A stretch of DNA of 64,000 nucleotides from contig JALFOM010000148.1 of assembly GCA_022782265.1 (NCBI GenBank), forward strand, positions 1-64,000, given 5' to 3'. The stretch comes from Clostridiales bacterium. GTDB taxonomy: Bacteria; Bacillota; Clostridia; Oscillospirales; Oscillospiraceae. The number at the start of each line of letters is the position of its first letter. Within the stretch, counting starts at the first letter, position 1. The notes beneath the pieces were generated by a model. The model ran no database searches. It had not been told where the DNA came from and saw only the letters and a list, made by a program, of their open reading frames with translations. Of the stretch, positions 19,728 to 29,209 are shown piece by piece. The translations under genes and the position numbers were made by a program.

Positions 19728-20807
19728 TTAGTAATCGAGATTCGCTATAGCGTTGTACAGTTCCATATCCAACCCGGAAACCCAGTCTGTCTGCGCGAAG
19801 TAGTAGTCCGAAACCTCCTTGCGGTAAGCAGCGAGCTCTTCATCGCTCAAATAGTAGACAGTAATTCCGTTATCTTCCAGGAAAGCCACATCCGAAGCCT
19901 CCTGGTCGATTGTCGTCTGAGAGATATACTCACAGGCCTGCCTTACGCCCTCGGATAGAATCTCCTGAAGCTCTGGGCTCAAGCTCTGCCATACCTTCTC
20001 GCTTATTGTCACAACGCCGGCACTTATCATATGCCCGGTGACAGTAACACTCTTCGTAACCTCGTACCAGCTGAAGGAAATCGTTGTGGAAAAGCCGTTG
20101 TCCTGTCCGTCCACGGCGCCGGTCTGCAGCGCGGTGTAGAGCTCGGATGCGCCGAGCGGAACAGGGTTTGCACCCAAGGCCAAACCCATATTCTGCCAGG
20201 CTTCGCTGCTCGGCATACGGATGCTCACGCCATCCAAATCGCTTCTGCTGGTGACCTTTATGTCCTTGTTGAGGTTAACGCAGCGCACGCCTTTATAGTA
20301 AACGGAGTCGAATACTCTTATTCCGGTCGTCTCCGCCACTTCATCCATAAGAGATGTCGCTTCATCGGAGCTGAAATATGCGTTCATATGATCCCAGTTC
20401 GCAAAGAGATACGGGACATTGAGCACTTCTAATTTGGGCATATAGGGGCTTATCCAGTCAAACCAGCAGGCGTTCATGTCGAGCGTGCCTTTCATGATTG
20501 ACTCGATCTCCAGGTCCTGTGCCATCAGTGAGGAGGCGTAGTAGGTGTCAATTGTAACTGCTCCCCCTGTCGCCTGGGAGACGTATTCCTTCATGATGTC
20601 CATTCCCTGCGCAACAACGCCCCCGTCGGCCTCTGTCATTGAAAAGGTGAGCGTTATCGGCTCAAATTCCGGCTCAACAGCTTTTTCCGTTTCTGCTGTC
20701 TCGTGAGCGGCTGGGGCCTCGGTCTGTGCCGGTGCAGCCGCAGTTCCGCAGGCGGCCAGCATCAAAACGAGCGCGAGAACAAGTGCCAAACTAATCCATT
20801 TTTTCAT
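19728..20807 (-). CDS. dctP: TRAP transporter substrate-binding protein (DctP), lipoprotein
   Basis: Lipobox LMLAACG; DctP pattern (IRMPSSEAWQNMGLALGANPVPLGASELYTALQTGAVDGQDN). Confidence 0.95.
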   Translation of the reverse strand: MKKWISLALVLALVLMLAACGTAAAPAQTEAPAAHETAETEKAVEPEFEPITLTFSMTEADGGVVAQGMDIMKEYVSQATGGAVTIDTYYASSLMAQDLEIESIMKGTLDMNACWFDWISPYMPKLEVLNVPYLFANWDHMNAYFSSDEATSLMDEVAETTGIRVFDSVYYKGVRCVNLNKDIKVTSRSDLDGVSIRMPSSEAWQNMGLALGANPVPLGASELYTALQTGAVDGQDNGFSTTISFSWYEVTKSVTVTGHMISAGVVTISEKVWQSLSPELQEILSEGVRQACEYISQTTIDQEASDVAFLEDNGITVYYLSDEELAAYRKEVSDYYFAQTDWVSGLDMELYNAIANLDY

Positions 20808-20867
20808 TTTTTTCTCCTTTTCTTTTTCTTTTTTGTTTTTCAGCCTGCCGTAAGCCGGCTGTTGTGC

Positions 20868-21878
20868 CTAATTTTTTCCGGGCTCTGCCGTTATTCTCGC
20901 CCGGCTCCTCATGATCTCTTTTGCGTCTGCCGCTGTGCCCATGCTCAACAGCGAGCCGTGCTTCGTGGTGGAGAATGAAGCGCAGGCGTTGCAGAAATCT
21001 CCGAGTTTCTCAAGCTCCTGATTGCTGAGCGTTTCGATCCTGGCTTCGCTCCTGGCCAGTCCAAATAAGAGCGCCCCCATAAACGAATCCCCGGCGCCGG
21101 TGGTGTCCGCTACCGGCACCTCGTATGCAGGGCTGTAGGCATGGCTGTGACGCGTATAGAGAAAGCTCCCATTTCTTCCCATTGTGACTGCCACGAGCTG
21201 AGCACAGTCGCTCTCAGCAAACACGGCCTCAACGCCGGAGGGGATATCACTCATGCCAAAATAATAGGCCAACTCCTCATCGGTAAACTTCAGCACGCCG
21301 CAAAGCTTTGCACGCTCGATAATCTGTGCTTTTTCCTGCGCGGGAAGCGGGATTCCCCGCCACTGCATGTCGATGGCAAGGGTTATGTCGTTCTCTTTTG
21401 CAAGCCGCAACAACTCCCGCTCTGTCTCCGTTATACAGTCTTCCTGGTCAAACGCGATTGCCTTGATATCGAAAAACCGGCTGTGTTTAAATTTCTCCGT
21501 GTCAACATTCTCCAGCTTCGTCTGAGCCTCATTGCGCGGGCATCTGTAGTCGTCATAGTATCTGTCGTTGTTTCCGTCGCGGTATTCGAACATAAATCTT
21601 GTTGGGAGCGTCCCGAAGGTGACGCAGGAGGTATCCAGCCCCAGCTCCAATGCCGTATTATACAGATATCTGCTGTGCACATCGTTTCCGAGCGTAGTTA
21701 CCAACATGCCGGCTCCACCGAGTCTTGCTACCTGACACAGCACATTCGCCATAGAGCCTGCCGGATTGCGGGCGAAAAGCGCGCGCCCACATTCATCTTC
21801 ACCGGCATAGGAGAAGTCTATCATCAGATCTCCCAGTCCTGTTACATCGATATCTTTTGTCATGTTTATCTCACTCAC
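20868..21878 (-). CDS. PfkB family carbohydrate kinase
   Basis: DTTGAGDSFMGALLFGL PfkB signature. Confidence 0.93.
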   Translation of the reverse strand: MSEINMTKDIDVTGLGDLMIDFSYAGEDECGRALFARNPAGSMANVLCQVARLGGAGMLVTTLGNDVHSRYLYNTALELGLDTSCVTFGTLPTRFMFEYRDGNNDRYYDDYRCPRNEAQTKLENVDTEKFKHSRFFDIKAIAFDQEDCITETERELLRLAKENDITLAIDMQWRGIPLPAQEKAQIIERAKLCGVLKFTDEELAYYFGMSDIPSGVEAVFAESDCAQLVAVTMGRNGSFLYTRHSHAYSPAYEVPVADTTGAGDSFMGALLFGLARSEARIETLSNQELEKLGDFCNACASFSTTKHGSLLSMGTAADAKEIMRSRARITAEPGKN

Positions 21879-21882
21879 TCAC

Positions 21883-22863
21883 TCAAACTCTGTTGTTGTC
21901 AAGAAATACGCTTATGTGCTTTCGTGCGATATAATCTTCCGCTGCCTTTCTTGCATAGCCCAGGTATTTTCTTGGATCGTAGTGGGAAGGGTGCCTGAGC
22001 ATATATTCTCTGACCGCTTTGGTAAAAACAATTTTGACGTCCAACGCGGAATTCACCTTGCACACGCCGTGCCTGAAGCTCTCCTGAAGCTCGTGCAGGG
22101 AAAAGTTGCAGCACGGTTCCAGCTCCATGCCGAAAGCATTCGCACTTTCAATGAAATCGTTGGAAAGAATCGATGTTGCGTGCAGCACCAAAGGCAGATC
22201 CGGCAGCTCCCCGTGTATCTGGGAAATTTTGCCGACATCCAGCTTCTTGGGGAAGTCGTTTGCCAGGTCGTGCGCATTGCCGCAGCAGATAGCCAGCGAG
22301 TCACAACCGGTGAGACGGGCGTATTCGACCGCTTCCTCAACTCCGGTTTCATATCGTTCAGGTCCCGATACCGGATGGAACACCTCTCCTTCCACAAACA
22401 CACCGTGCTTGTGGGCATATTCGCATACTTCCTTCGTTTTTTGTACGTTCGTCTCGAAATCATCATGCTCGTTGTCAAGCATAACAGAACTGAAGCCCGC
22501 GTCAATGCAGGCCATACACCTTTCGATGCTGTCTCCGTGGTCCAGATGTAAGACAACATCCCTGCCTGCTTCCCTGGCACAGGCCTCTGCCATCTTTCTG
22601 AGCATCTCTGCTCCGGCATAGTCCACGACTCTGCACGAGGCCTGAAGCATAATCGGCGCTCTGACTTTTGCTGCCGCCCTTGCCGAGGCCTGCATGATCT
22701 CCATGTTATAACCGATAAATCCGCCCACGGCCCAGTCTTCATTGATGCAGCTTTTGTAATACCGCTCCGGTGTAATGATCTGTCCCGTTTTTTCTCCCTC
22801 CCTCGTTTCCAGAATAGTTTTCAAGTGCTCTTCCCGGGTGATGTAATTCCTGATTCTGCCCAT
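21883..22863 (-). CDS. Class II fructose/tagatose-bisphosphate-type aldolase
   Basis: VVLHLDHGDSIERCMACIDAGFSSVMLDNEHDDFETNVQKTKEV and EGEVF. Confidence 0.88.
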   Translation of the reverse strand: MGRIRNYITREEHLKTILETREGEKTGQIITPERYYKSCINEDWAVGGFIGYNMEIMQASARAAAKVRAPIMLQASCRVVDYAGAEMLRKMAEACAREAGRDVVLHLDHGDSIERCMACIDAGFSSVMLDNEHDDFETNVQKTKEVCEYAHKHGVFVEGEVFHPVSGPERYETGVEEAVEYARLTGCDSLAICCGNAHDLANDFPKKLDVGKISQIHGELPDLPLVLHATSILSNDFIESANAFGMELEPCCNFSLHELQESFRHGVCKVNSALDVKIVFTKAVREYMLRHPSHYDPRKYLGYARKAAEDYIARKHISVFLDNNRV

Positions 22864-22893
22864 AGAATAGCAAACAAATATGATTTTGTAAAA

Positions 22894-22919
22894 TGCATAT
22901 ATTTTCCTTGATTTATGCA
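22894..22919. promoter_or_regulatory. Candidate LysR operator in divergent promoter region
   Basis: TGCATA-N14-TATGCA inverted repeat between divergent aldolase and lysR genes. Confidence 0.4.
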
Positions 22920-22956
22920 GTAAGTGTTATATAATTCAACTGAGGTGAACAAGAAT

Positions 22957-23847
22957 ATGACCCAGTTGGAAATATCCTCTTTTCTTTCAGTTGTCAAATA
23001 TGACAGCATTTCAACCGCGGCAGAGAAGCTGTTCGTCACACAGCCGGCGTTGAGCCGCCGGCTGAACGCGCTGGAAAGAGAACTTGGCTGCCGGCTTTTA
23101 GAGCGCCAGAGAGGCAAGAAAGCCGTACGCCTTACACCGCAGGGAAAGGCATTCATTCCTATCGCCGAACGATACCTTGCCCTTTGGAATGAGGCAAACG
23201 CGATTAAGACTTCCGAGCAAATGCCGGTGTTCACCGTTGTTCTGAACACCAGTATGGGTGCGCATGTGCCGCTTGCAATCAAGGATTTTATCTCCCGGAT
23301 AAGCAACGTGAGGTTTAAACTGCATGTATACCATTCTCTCGAGGCATATCAGTGGATGGAATACGGCATGGCAGACCTGGCTCTGGTGTCCAAGTCGCTG
23401 AGCAACGCAACAATAACTACCCTTCCGGCCTATAAAGAGCGCTTCTGCCTGCTTGCCCGTGGGATGTATCAGGATGTTGAGACGATGCATCCCAAGCAGC
23501 TCGACCTTTCAAAAGAGCTGTTTGTGCCATGGAGCCCCAATTTCTCCGATTGGCACGACTATTGGTTCGGCACGCAGACGACGCCGAAGGCCTTTTGCGA
23601 TAATCCCCCCATTATGAAATATTTCTGGGCGGATGAGCCCCAGTGGTGGTCCATCGTCCCCGCGTCCTTTGCACGCGAACTGCAGGAGGACCCGGCCGTG
23701 AAGACCATAGAGCTGCTTGAAGGCCCCGAGGATCTGATTCTGTACTATCTTGTCTCCACCAGCGGGAGTTCTTATTTGTCTTCGGTTTTCCTGGAAGCTT
23801 TGGTCAAGCGGGCCCAGGAGATTCCGGGAGTAACGCCCTATATTTGA
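22957..23847 (+). CDS. LysR family transcriptional regulator
   Basis: N-terminal HTH (SISTAAEKLFVTQPALSRRLNALERELGCRLLER). Confidence 0.93.
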   Translation: MTQLEISSFLSVVKYDSISTAAEKLFVTQPALSRRLNALERELGCRLLERQRGKKAVRLTPQGKAFIPIAERYLALWNEANAIKTSEQMPVFTVVLNTSMGAHVPLAIKDFISRISNVRFKLHVYHSLEAYQWMEYGMADLALVSKSLSNATITTLPAYKERFCLLARGMYQDVETMHPKQLDLSKELFVPWSPNFSDWHDYWFGTQTTPKAFCDNPPIMKYFWADEPQWWSIVPASFARELQEDPAVKTIELLEGPEDLILYYLVSTSGSSYLSSVFLEALVKRAQEIPGVTPYI

Positions 23848-23989
23848 GCACCGCTCAGCGGCCTAAGCAGAGAAAGGGAAGTTTCGCACAGATCATTTCG
23901 TACTGTTTTTCTCTGCGAAAGCCTTTTCCGCGAGGGAGTTGGAACGTTTACGCAGGCAGGTTTTTCTTAAACTTATTTTAGCAATTCAC

Positions 23990-24018
23990 TTGACATAACA
24001 CCAAAGGCACGGTAAAAT
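23990..24018 (+). promoter_or_regulatory. Sigma-A-like promoter for rny
   Basis: TTGACA -17 bp- TAAAAT. Confidence 0.75.
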
Positions 24019-24181
24019 AGCGTGAATAATATTTTAAGGAGCCTGGGGAAGCTCCTGCTGAATATTACTTTTCAATTTCGATGGGCGCGCTTGATGGCCC
24101 GTCTTGCTTTTAGATCACAATTTAACAGCATGAATTGAACCACCGCAAAATTCTGAAAGAATGGAGGTGTGTTTGCTTACT

Positions 24182-25732
24182 ATGCCCTGGTATTTTTGGA
24201 TCATTATCGTGGCTGTGATCATCGCAGTTGCTGCCGCGTGCTTCGCCCTTGGCATCTACTACCGCAAAAAGATCGCGGAAAGAGAGATAATCAGCGCCGA
24301 GGAAGAGGCAAAGCGTATTATCAATGAGTCAATAAAAAGCGCAGAGAGCAAGAAGAGAGAAGCTCTCGTCGAGGCAAAGGAAGAAATACACAAAAGCCGC
24401 TCCGAGTATGAGCGGGAAGTAAAGGAACGCCGTGCGGACCTGCAGAAGCAGGAACGCCGCCTTCAGCAGAAGGAAGAAAACCTTGACCGGAAGATCGATT
24501 CCGTCGAGAAGAAGAGCGACACACTGAACAACAAGATCGCCGCTGTGGAAGCGCAGCAGCAGGAAGTTGCTCTGGTGAAGAAAAGCCAGCTGGAAATGCT
24601 GGAGAAGATCTCCGGCTTCTCCGTGGAGGAGGCCAAGACCTACCTGATCAACAACATCCGTGACGATGTGACCCACGAGATGGCCATGAAGATCAAGGAG
24701 ATCGAGACCCAGTACAAGGAAGAAGCGGAGGAGAAGGCGAGAGAGATCATCGCCACCGCCATCCAGCGCTGTGCCGCCGACCACGCAAGCGAAATCACCG
24801 TCTCCGTCGTACCCCTCCCCAACGACGAGATGAAGGGCCGCATCATCGGCCGCGAAGGCCGCAACATCCGCAGCATCGAGACTCTGACCGGCTGCGACCT
24901 GATTATTGACGACACCCCCGAGACCATCACCGTCTCCAGCTTTGACCCTGTCCGCCGCGAGGTGGCCCGCATCGCTCTGGAGAAGCTGATCCAGGACGGC
25001 CGCATCCACCCCGCCCGCATCGAGGAAATGGTAGCCAAGGCCCAGAAAGAGGTCAACGCCACCATCAAGGCCGAGGGCGAGCGCGCCGTGTTCGAGACCA
25101 ATATCCACGGCCTGAACCCGGAGCTGATCAAGCTCCTGGGCCGCATGAGATACCGCACCAGCTACGGCCAGAACGTGCTGAACCACTCCATCGAGGTCTC
25201 CCATATCGCGGGCCTGCTGGCCTCCGAGCTGGGCGTGGATGTGAACACCGCCAAACGCGCAGGTCTCCTCCACGATATCGGCAAGGCCATCGACCACGAG
25301 GTGGAGGGCAGCCATGTCACCATCGGCGTGGACCTGGCCCGCAAGTACAGGGAGTCTGAGGCCGTTATCCACGCCATCGAGGCCCACCACGGCGACGTGG
25401 AGCCCCACACCGTGGTTGCCTGCCTGGTCCAGGCGGCGGACGCCATCTCCGCCTCCCGCCCCGGCGCAAGACGCGAGAACATCGAAAACTATGTCAAGCG
25501 TCTGGAAAAGCTGGAGGAGGTCTCCAAGAGCTTCCCCGGCATCGCCAGCTCCTACGCCATCCAGGCCGGCCGCGAGATCCGCATCATGGTCAAGCCCGAG
25601 GAGGTCAACGAGGATCAGATGGTCCTGCTGGCCAGGGATATCGCCAAGAAGATCGAAGAAGAGCTGACTTACCCCGGTCAGATCAAGGTCCATCTTCTCC
25701 GCGAGACCAAGGCTGTGGACTACGCAAAGTAA
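24182..25732 (+). CDS. rny: Ribonuclease Y
   Basis: N-terminal TM, coiled coil, KH ([19 protein letters not shown]), HD ([14 protein letters not shown]). Confidence 0.98.
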   Translation: MPWYFWIIIVAVIIAVAAACFALGIYYRKKIAEREIISAEEEAKRIINESIKSAESKKREALVEAKEEIHKSRSEYEREVKERRADLQKQERRLQQKEENLDRKIDSVEKKSDTLNNKIAAVEAQQQEVALVKKSQLEMLEKISGFSVEEAKTYLINNIRDDVTHEMAMKIKEIETQYKEEAEEKAREIIATAIQRCAADHASEITVSVVPLPNDEMKGRIIGREGRNIRSIETLTGCDLIIDDTPETITVSSFDPVRREVARIALEKLIQDGRIHPARIEEMVAKAQKEVNATIKAEGERAVFETNIHGLNPELIKLLGRMRYRTSYGQNVLNHSIEVSHIAGLLASELGVDVNTAKRAGLLHDIGKAIDHEVEGSHVTIGVDLARKYRESEAVIHAIEAHHGDVEPHTVVACLVQAADAISASRPGARRENIENYVKRLEKLEEVSKSFPGIASSYAIQAGREIRIMVKPEEVNEDQMVLLARDIAKKIEEELTYPGQIKVHLLRETKAVDYAK

Positions 25733-25743
25733 GTTAAAAATGC

Positions 25744-25785
25744 AAATACGCAGTATGGGTTTTGCTCATACTGCGTATTTTTATC
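25744..25785 (+). terminator. Terminator of rny
   Basis: 14-bp stem AAATACGCAGTATG/CATACTGCGTATTT then T-run. Confidence 0.85.
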
Positions 25786-25799
25786 CGGCGGGTTTTCTC

Positions 25800-25891
25800 T
25801 GTCATTCTGAACCGCGACGGCGGAGAAGAATCCCGCGGATAGAAGGCCCCAGCGTCACCGGACGGGATCCTTCGCTGCGCTCAGGATGACA
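25800..25891. repeat. GTCATTCTGA...TCAGGATGAC palindromic intergenic repeat, copy 1
   Basis: Terminal inverted repeats TGTCATTCTGA/TCAGGATGACA with internal GAAGAATCCCG / CGGGATCCTTCG. Confidence 0.8.
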
Positions 25892-25923
25892 GTGGACGTT
25901 TAGGGCAGAACCAAAAATATACG

Positions 25924-26006
25924 GTCATTCTGAGGAGTGAAACGACGAAGAATCCCGTGAACAGAAGTGCGTAGTAAAACCATTGGGGACCTTCGTTCAG
26001 GATGAC
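25924..26006. repeat. Palindromic intergenic repeat, copy 2
   Basis: GTCATTCTGAGGAGTGAAACGACGAAGAATCCCG...ACCTTCGTTCAGGATGAC; same organisation as copy 1. Confidence 0.8.
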
Positions 26007-26138
26007 AGAAGGCTTGGGAGAACAGGGGCCGCCTGGGTTCTGCGTAAAATCATCTGGGAATTTCCGTTTTCCTGCAACTTTTTTGGAAAAACCGTGTTAT
26101 TAAAGTGACGGCCGTTAAGAAAGAGATCAGTATCGGAG

Positions 26139-26702
26139 GTGGCAGCCTTGACCGAAGGGAAGGCCCTGAAGGAACTGCAGCGGGGCTCGCAACAGGCGCT
26201 GGCCTGGTTCATCGACAAATACGCGCCCTATGTCAGCACCATCATCTATAACATTATCGGCGGCGATATGAGCACCGCCGACATAGAAGAAGTGGCGTCG
26301 GACGTGTTTTTTGCCCTGTGGAACAACGCGGGAAAAGTCAGGTCTTCATCGGTGAAAGCCTATCTGGGCAGCATTGCCCGGAACATGGCGAAAAACAAAA
26401 CCCGGGAGCGGGGGAACGCCCTGCCTCTGGACGAGGATATCCTCATTGTGGACAACATGACGCCGGAGACTCGGCTTGAGCAGAAAGAGCTGAACATGCG
26501 GGTAAGGCACGCGGTGCTGCTGATGGAATACCCGGACCGGGAGATTTTCCTGCGGTTTTACTATTACGGGCAGCCCGTCAAAGATATCGCGGCGCAGATG
26601 GAAATGAACGCGTCCACGGTGCGCTCCAGGCTGGCCCGGGGCCGGGAAAAGCTCAGGGCTGAGCTGACGGCTGATCTGAACACGGAAGGAGGCAGCTTAT
26701 AA
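26139..26702 (+). CDS. ECF-type RNA polymerase sigma factor
   Basis: Sigma-70 region 2/4 pattern (IEEVASDVFFALWNN; VKDIAAQMEMNASTVRSRLARGREKLR); probable GTG start. Confidence 0.9.
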   Translation: MAALTEGKALKELQRGSQQALAWFIDKYAPYVSTIIYNIIGGDMSTADIEEVASDVFFALWNNAGKVRSSSVKAYLGSIARNMAKNKTRERGNALPLDEDILIVDNMTPETRLEQKELNMRVRHAVLLMEYPDREIFLRFYYYGQPVKDIAAQMEMNASTVRSRLARGREKLRAELTADLNTEGGSL

Positions 26703-27766
26703 TGGAATACAGAATTGTTGACCTGCTGGACTGCATACAGGACAGCGACGTCCCTATCCGGACGGAAAACCATGCCTCCGCGACGAAGATCAAGGAGCTG
26801 ACAATGGAAAAAATAAACACAGAAAACAGGAAGAATAAACGCCCTGTCCGCAAAGCGGCGCGGGTGGCGCTGATTGCCGCCGTCATCGTTCTGCTCTTGT
26901 CGGTAACGGCCTTTGCCGCCAATGAGCTGCGGCTGGCGGACCTGTTCCGGGAGGTGTTCGGACAGGTATCAGAGAGTCAGGAGGAAGTGATGGAGGAGAT
27001 CAGTGTTCCGGAGCTGCCGGAAGCCGTCACCTCCCAGGGGACTACCATCACCCCCGTGGCCGCCATTGTGGATGAGTATATGTACTATATCCGGTTTCAG
27101 ATCGAGGCCCCGGAGGGGACAGTGCTGAATCTGCCCGCCCCGGAGGAAGGGGCCCTCCAAATCTGCGGACAGCCCGGGAATTTGCTGCGTTCCGACGCCT
27201 ACCTTATTCCCTACAGTACGGAACTGAGCTGGATAGACAACTCCCCGGGAGACAACCGTTTTGACCTGATTATCCAGATTATCGGACAGTATGGCGGGGA
27301 GGCCAAATTCAACGACGGCGTCTCCAAAACACTGAAGATCGATGGCATATGGGTGCAAAGTCTGTCCCAGAACTTCAACAAAATCCTGGACGGCGTATGG
27401 AAGTTTGAAATCGGGACCGTATATCCCCAGGTAATAAAAAAGGAGCTGGATACCGCGGGCATAACTACGGTATGCCCCGACACAGGTTACACCGTAAAGC
27501 TTGACAGAATGAGCATTTCACCCCTGTGCCTGTCGAGAGAATATTCCTATGAAGAATACCAGGCGGCGTCGGGAATGCCGGACGCGCCCGGGCCGGGTTA
27601 TACTGCTGTGGTGATGAAGGACGGGAGCGAGGCGGAAATCGTTGGTATTGGCATGGGTACCAGCGGAAAAACCGCTACCAAGGGCTACTATTATTTCGCC
27701 GCGCCCATCGACATTGACCAGGTGGCCTATATCCAGTGGGGAGACTTACAGATCCCCGTAAATTAA
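26702..27766 (+). CDS. DUF4179-like/putative anti-sigma factor, single TM
   Basis: Overlaps sigma factor stop (TAATG); cytoplasmic N-term, TM (AALIAAVIVLLLSVTAFA), extracellular domain. Confidence 0.7.
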   Translation: MEYRIVDLLDCIQDSDVPIRTENHASATKIKELTMEKINTENRKNKRPVRKAARVALIAAVIVLLLSVTAFAANELRLADLFREVFGQVSESQEEVMEEISVPELPEAVTSQGTTITPVAAIVDEYMYYIRFQIEAPEGTVLNLPAPEEGALQICGQPGNLLRSDAYLIPYSTELSWIDNSPGDNRFDLIIQIIGQYGGEAKFNDGVSKTLKIDGIWVQSLSQNFNKILDGVWKFEIGTVYPQVIKKELDTAGITTVCPDTGYTVKLDRMSISPLCLSREYSYEEYQAASGMPDAPGPGYTAVVMKDGSEAEIVGIGMGTSGKTATKGYYYFAAPIDIDQVAYIQWGDLQIPVN

Positions 27767-27772
27767 AAAATT

Positions 27773-27805
27773 TGACCCTGCATCAAACGATGCAGGGTCA
27801 TTTTT
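27773..27805. terminator. Terminator
   Basis: TGACCCTGCATC-aaac-GATGCAGGGTCATTTTT. Confidence 0.85.
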
Positions 27806-27810
27806 GCGTT

Positions 27811-28332
27811 TTATGCCGGTTTGCCGAGGATTTTTTCCATGACCTTGTACAGCGGCTTATACAGCGTCAGGGTGAACACGAAGTTCCCGGCGCAGTGGAC
27901 CAGGTCAAAGGTGATGCCGCTGACCCAGTAGGACAGGGCCATTGCCCAGCCGCCGATGAAAAGGTAGGGAATGGAGCACAAGGCCCCGAAGCAGAGGCCG
28001 AAGACCCCGGCCAGCACCGCCCAGATCAGGGCGGAGTCGTTTTTGCGCAGCAGCACGGCCGCGATGGCCAGGATGGGCCAGAGATACCAATAGCAAAACC
28101 ACCACATCCCAAAGCCGAACACCAGTCCCTCCAGCATAATGTACACCGCCACGGAGTACAGCACCCGCCAGCCGAAAAAGACGGCGGTGAGGATGATGAT
28201 CAGGGCGTTCATGTTCACGTTGGGCAGGGCCACCAGCGCCATTTTCAGGGCGAACATCAGCGCGCCCATCAGGGCCAGAGCGCAGATGTCCTTTGCATTC
28301 AGCCTACCAGCCGACAGTGAGGGTGATCTCAT
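27811..28332 (-). CDS. ECF transporter S component
   Basis: Six-TM S-component-like protein downstream of a B12 riboswitch. Confidence 0.75.
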   Translation of the reverse strand: MRSPSLSAGRLNAKDICALALMGALMFALKMALVALPNVNMNALIIILTAVFFGWRVLYSVAVYIMLEGLVFGFGMWWFCYWYLWPILAIAAVLLRKNDSALIWAVLAGVFGLCFGALCSIPYLFIGGWAMALSYWVSGITFDLVHCAGNFVFTLTLYKPLYKVMEKILGKPA

Positions 28333-28699
28333 ACTGCTCGCCGTCGGCGATAGGCGTGTCGTCCACGCCGGTCATCAGCATTTCGCCGCCCTTGGTGAAG
28401 CACCACCACTGCTGCTGTTCGCTGTCGGCAGTCTCGCCGTCAACAGCGGTGACAAACAGGCCGTATTCGCTCTCATCGCCCTGGACCAGGCCCTCCTGCT
28501 CCAACGCGCCCCGGAGAAATTCGGCGTCTGTACTGATGGTAAAATCCTTCTGGGTTCCGTCGCCGTGGATGACCTCAACGGTGATGGTCTTGTCTCCCGC
28601 CGCCCCGCCGGGCTTCAGGCAGACAGTGGCGACGATGGCCGCCGCGACCAATACAAGCAGGACGGCCACGGCAATGATTTTTTTCGTTTTTGCGGACAT
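28304..28699 (-). CDS. DUF4430 (transcobalamin-like C-terminal domain) protein
   Basis: Signal/TM N-terminus; QWWCFTKGGEMLMTGVDDTPIADGEQYEITLTVGW. Confidence 0.8.
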   Translation of the reverse strand: MSAKTKKIIAVAVLLVLVAAAIVATVCLKPGGAAGDKTITVEVIHGDGTQKDFTISTDAEFLRGALEQEGLVQGDESEYGLFVTAVDGETADSEQQQWWCFTKGGEMLMTGVDDTPIADGEQYEITLTVGW

Positions 28700-28804
28700 A
28701 AAAAATCCTCTCCTTTCTTTTTTCACCGGAAATCGTACAAAGAAAAAGAGAGAACGGGCGCAATGATTCAGGCGCACGCTTACAATTTGACCGGGTGACG
28801 CGGT

Positions 28805-28935
28805 TCTTTGTACGACACAGCGGACTGTTCCCGCTGCACGGGCAGGTTTTCTGACTTCGGGGGCTTTCGTAAACGCCCCGCTTCACAGTGACGGCCTCGC
28901 GTGGGATTCACACCCACATTCCCCTGTTAACTATT
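28805..28935 (-). ncRNA. Cobalamin (B12) riboswitch
   Basis: Minus strand GGGGAATGTGGGTGTGAATCCCACGCGAGGCCGTCACTGTGAAGCGGGGCG...GAAGTCAGAAAACCTGCC matches the B12-box pattern. Confidence 0.9.
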
Positions 28936-29209
28936 ATAAAAAATAGATCCCGATCCGTTAATTTAGTAAACACTGAATAAATCGTCTGCGGCGTCTCACG
29001 GTAAATTTGCGCCCTGATTTCGTCACTTTTTCTTGAAATACACAAAGTATTCCTGCGAAAAAGTGCCATCATCAGAACACAAATTTTCTCGCGATCCGCT
29101 CTTGCCGATTGATTCATCGTTTACTTTGCTTGCGAAGAGAGAGTATACCATATTATTTACTTCTTTTCAAGAAAAAACACGGCGGCCAGAGGGCCGCCGC
29201 GAAAATATT

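Noticed and set aside
17262-23847. Sulfoquinovose or sialic acid operon
   Set aside because: TRAP + kinase + aldolase is suggestive, but no signature glycosidase, NanA-type lyase or transaldolase is present; the substrate is left open.
25800-26006. Possible CRISPR-like repeats after rny
   Set aside because: Only two copies, each with inverted ends and a divergent core, so a palindromic intergenic repeat fits better.
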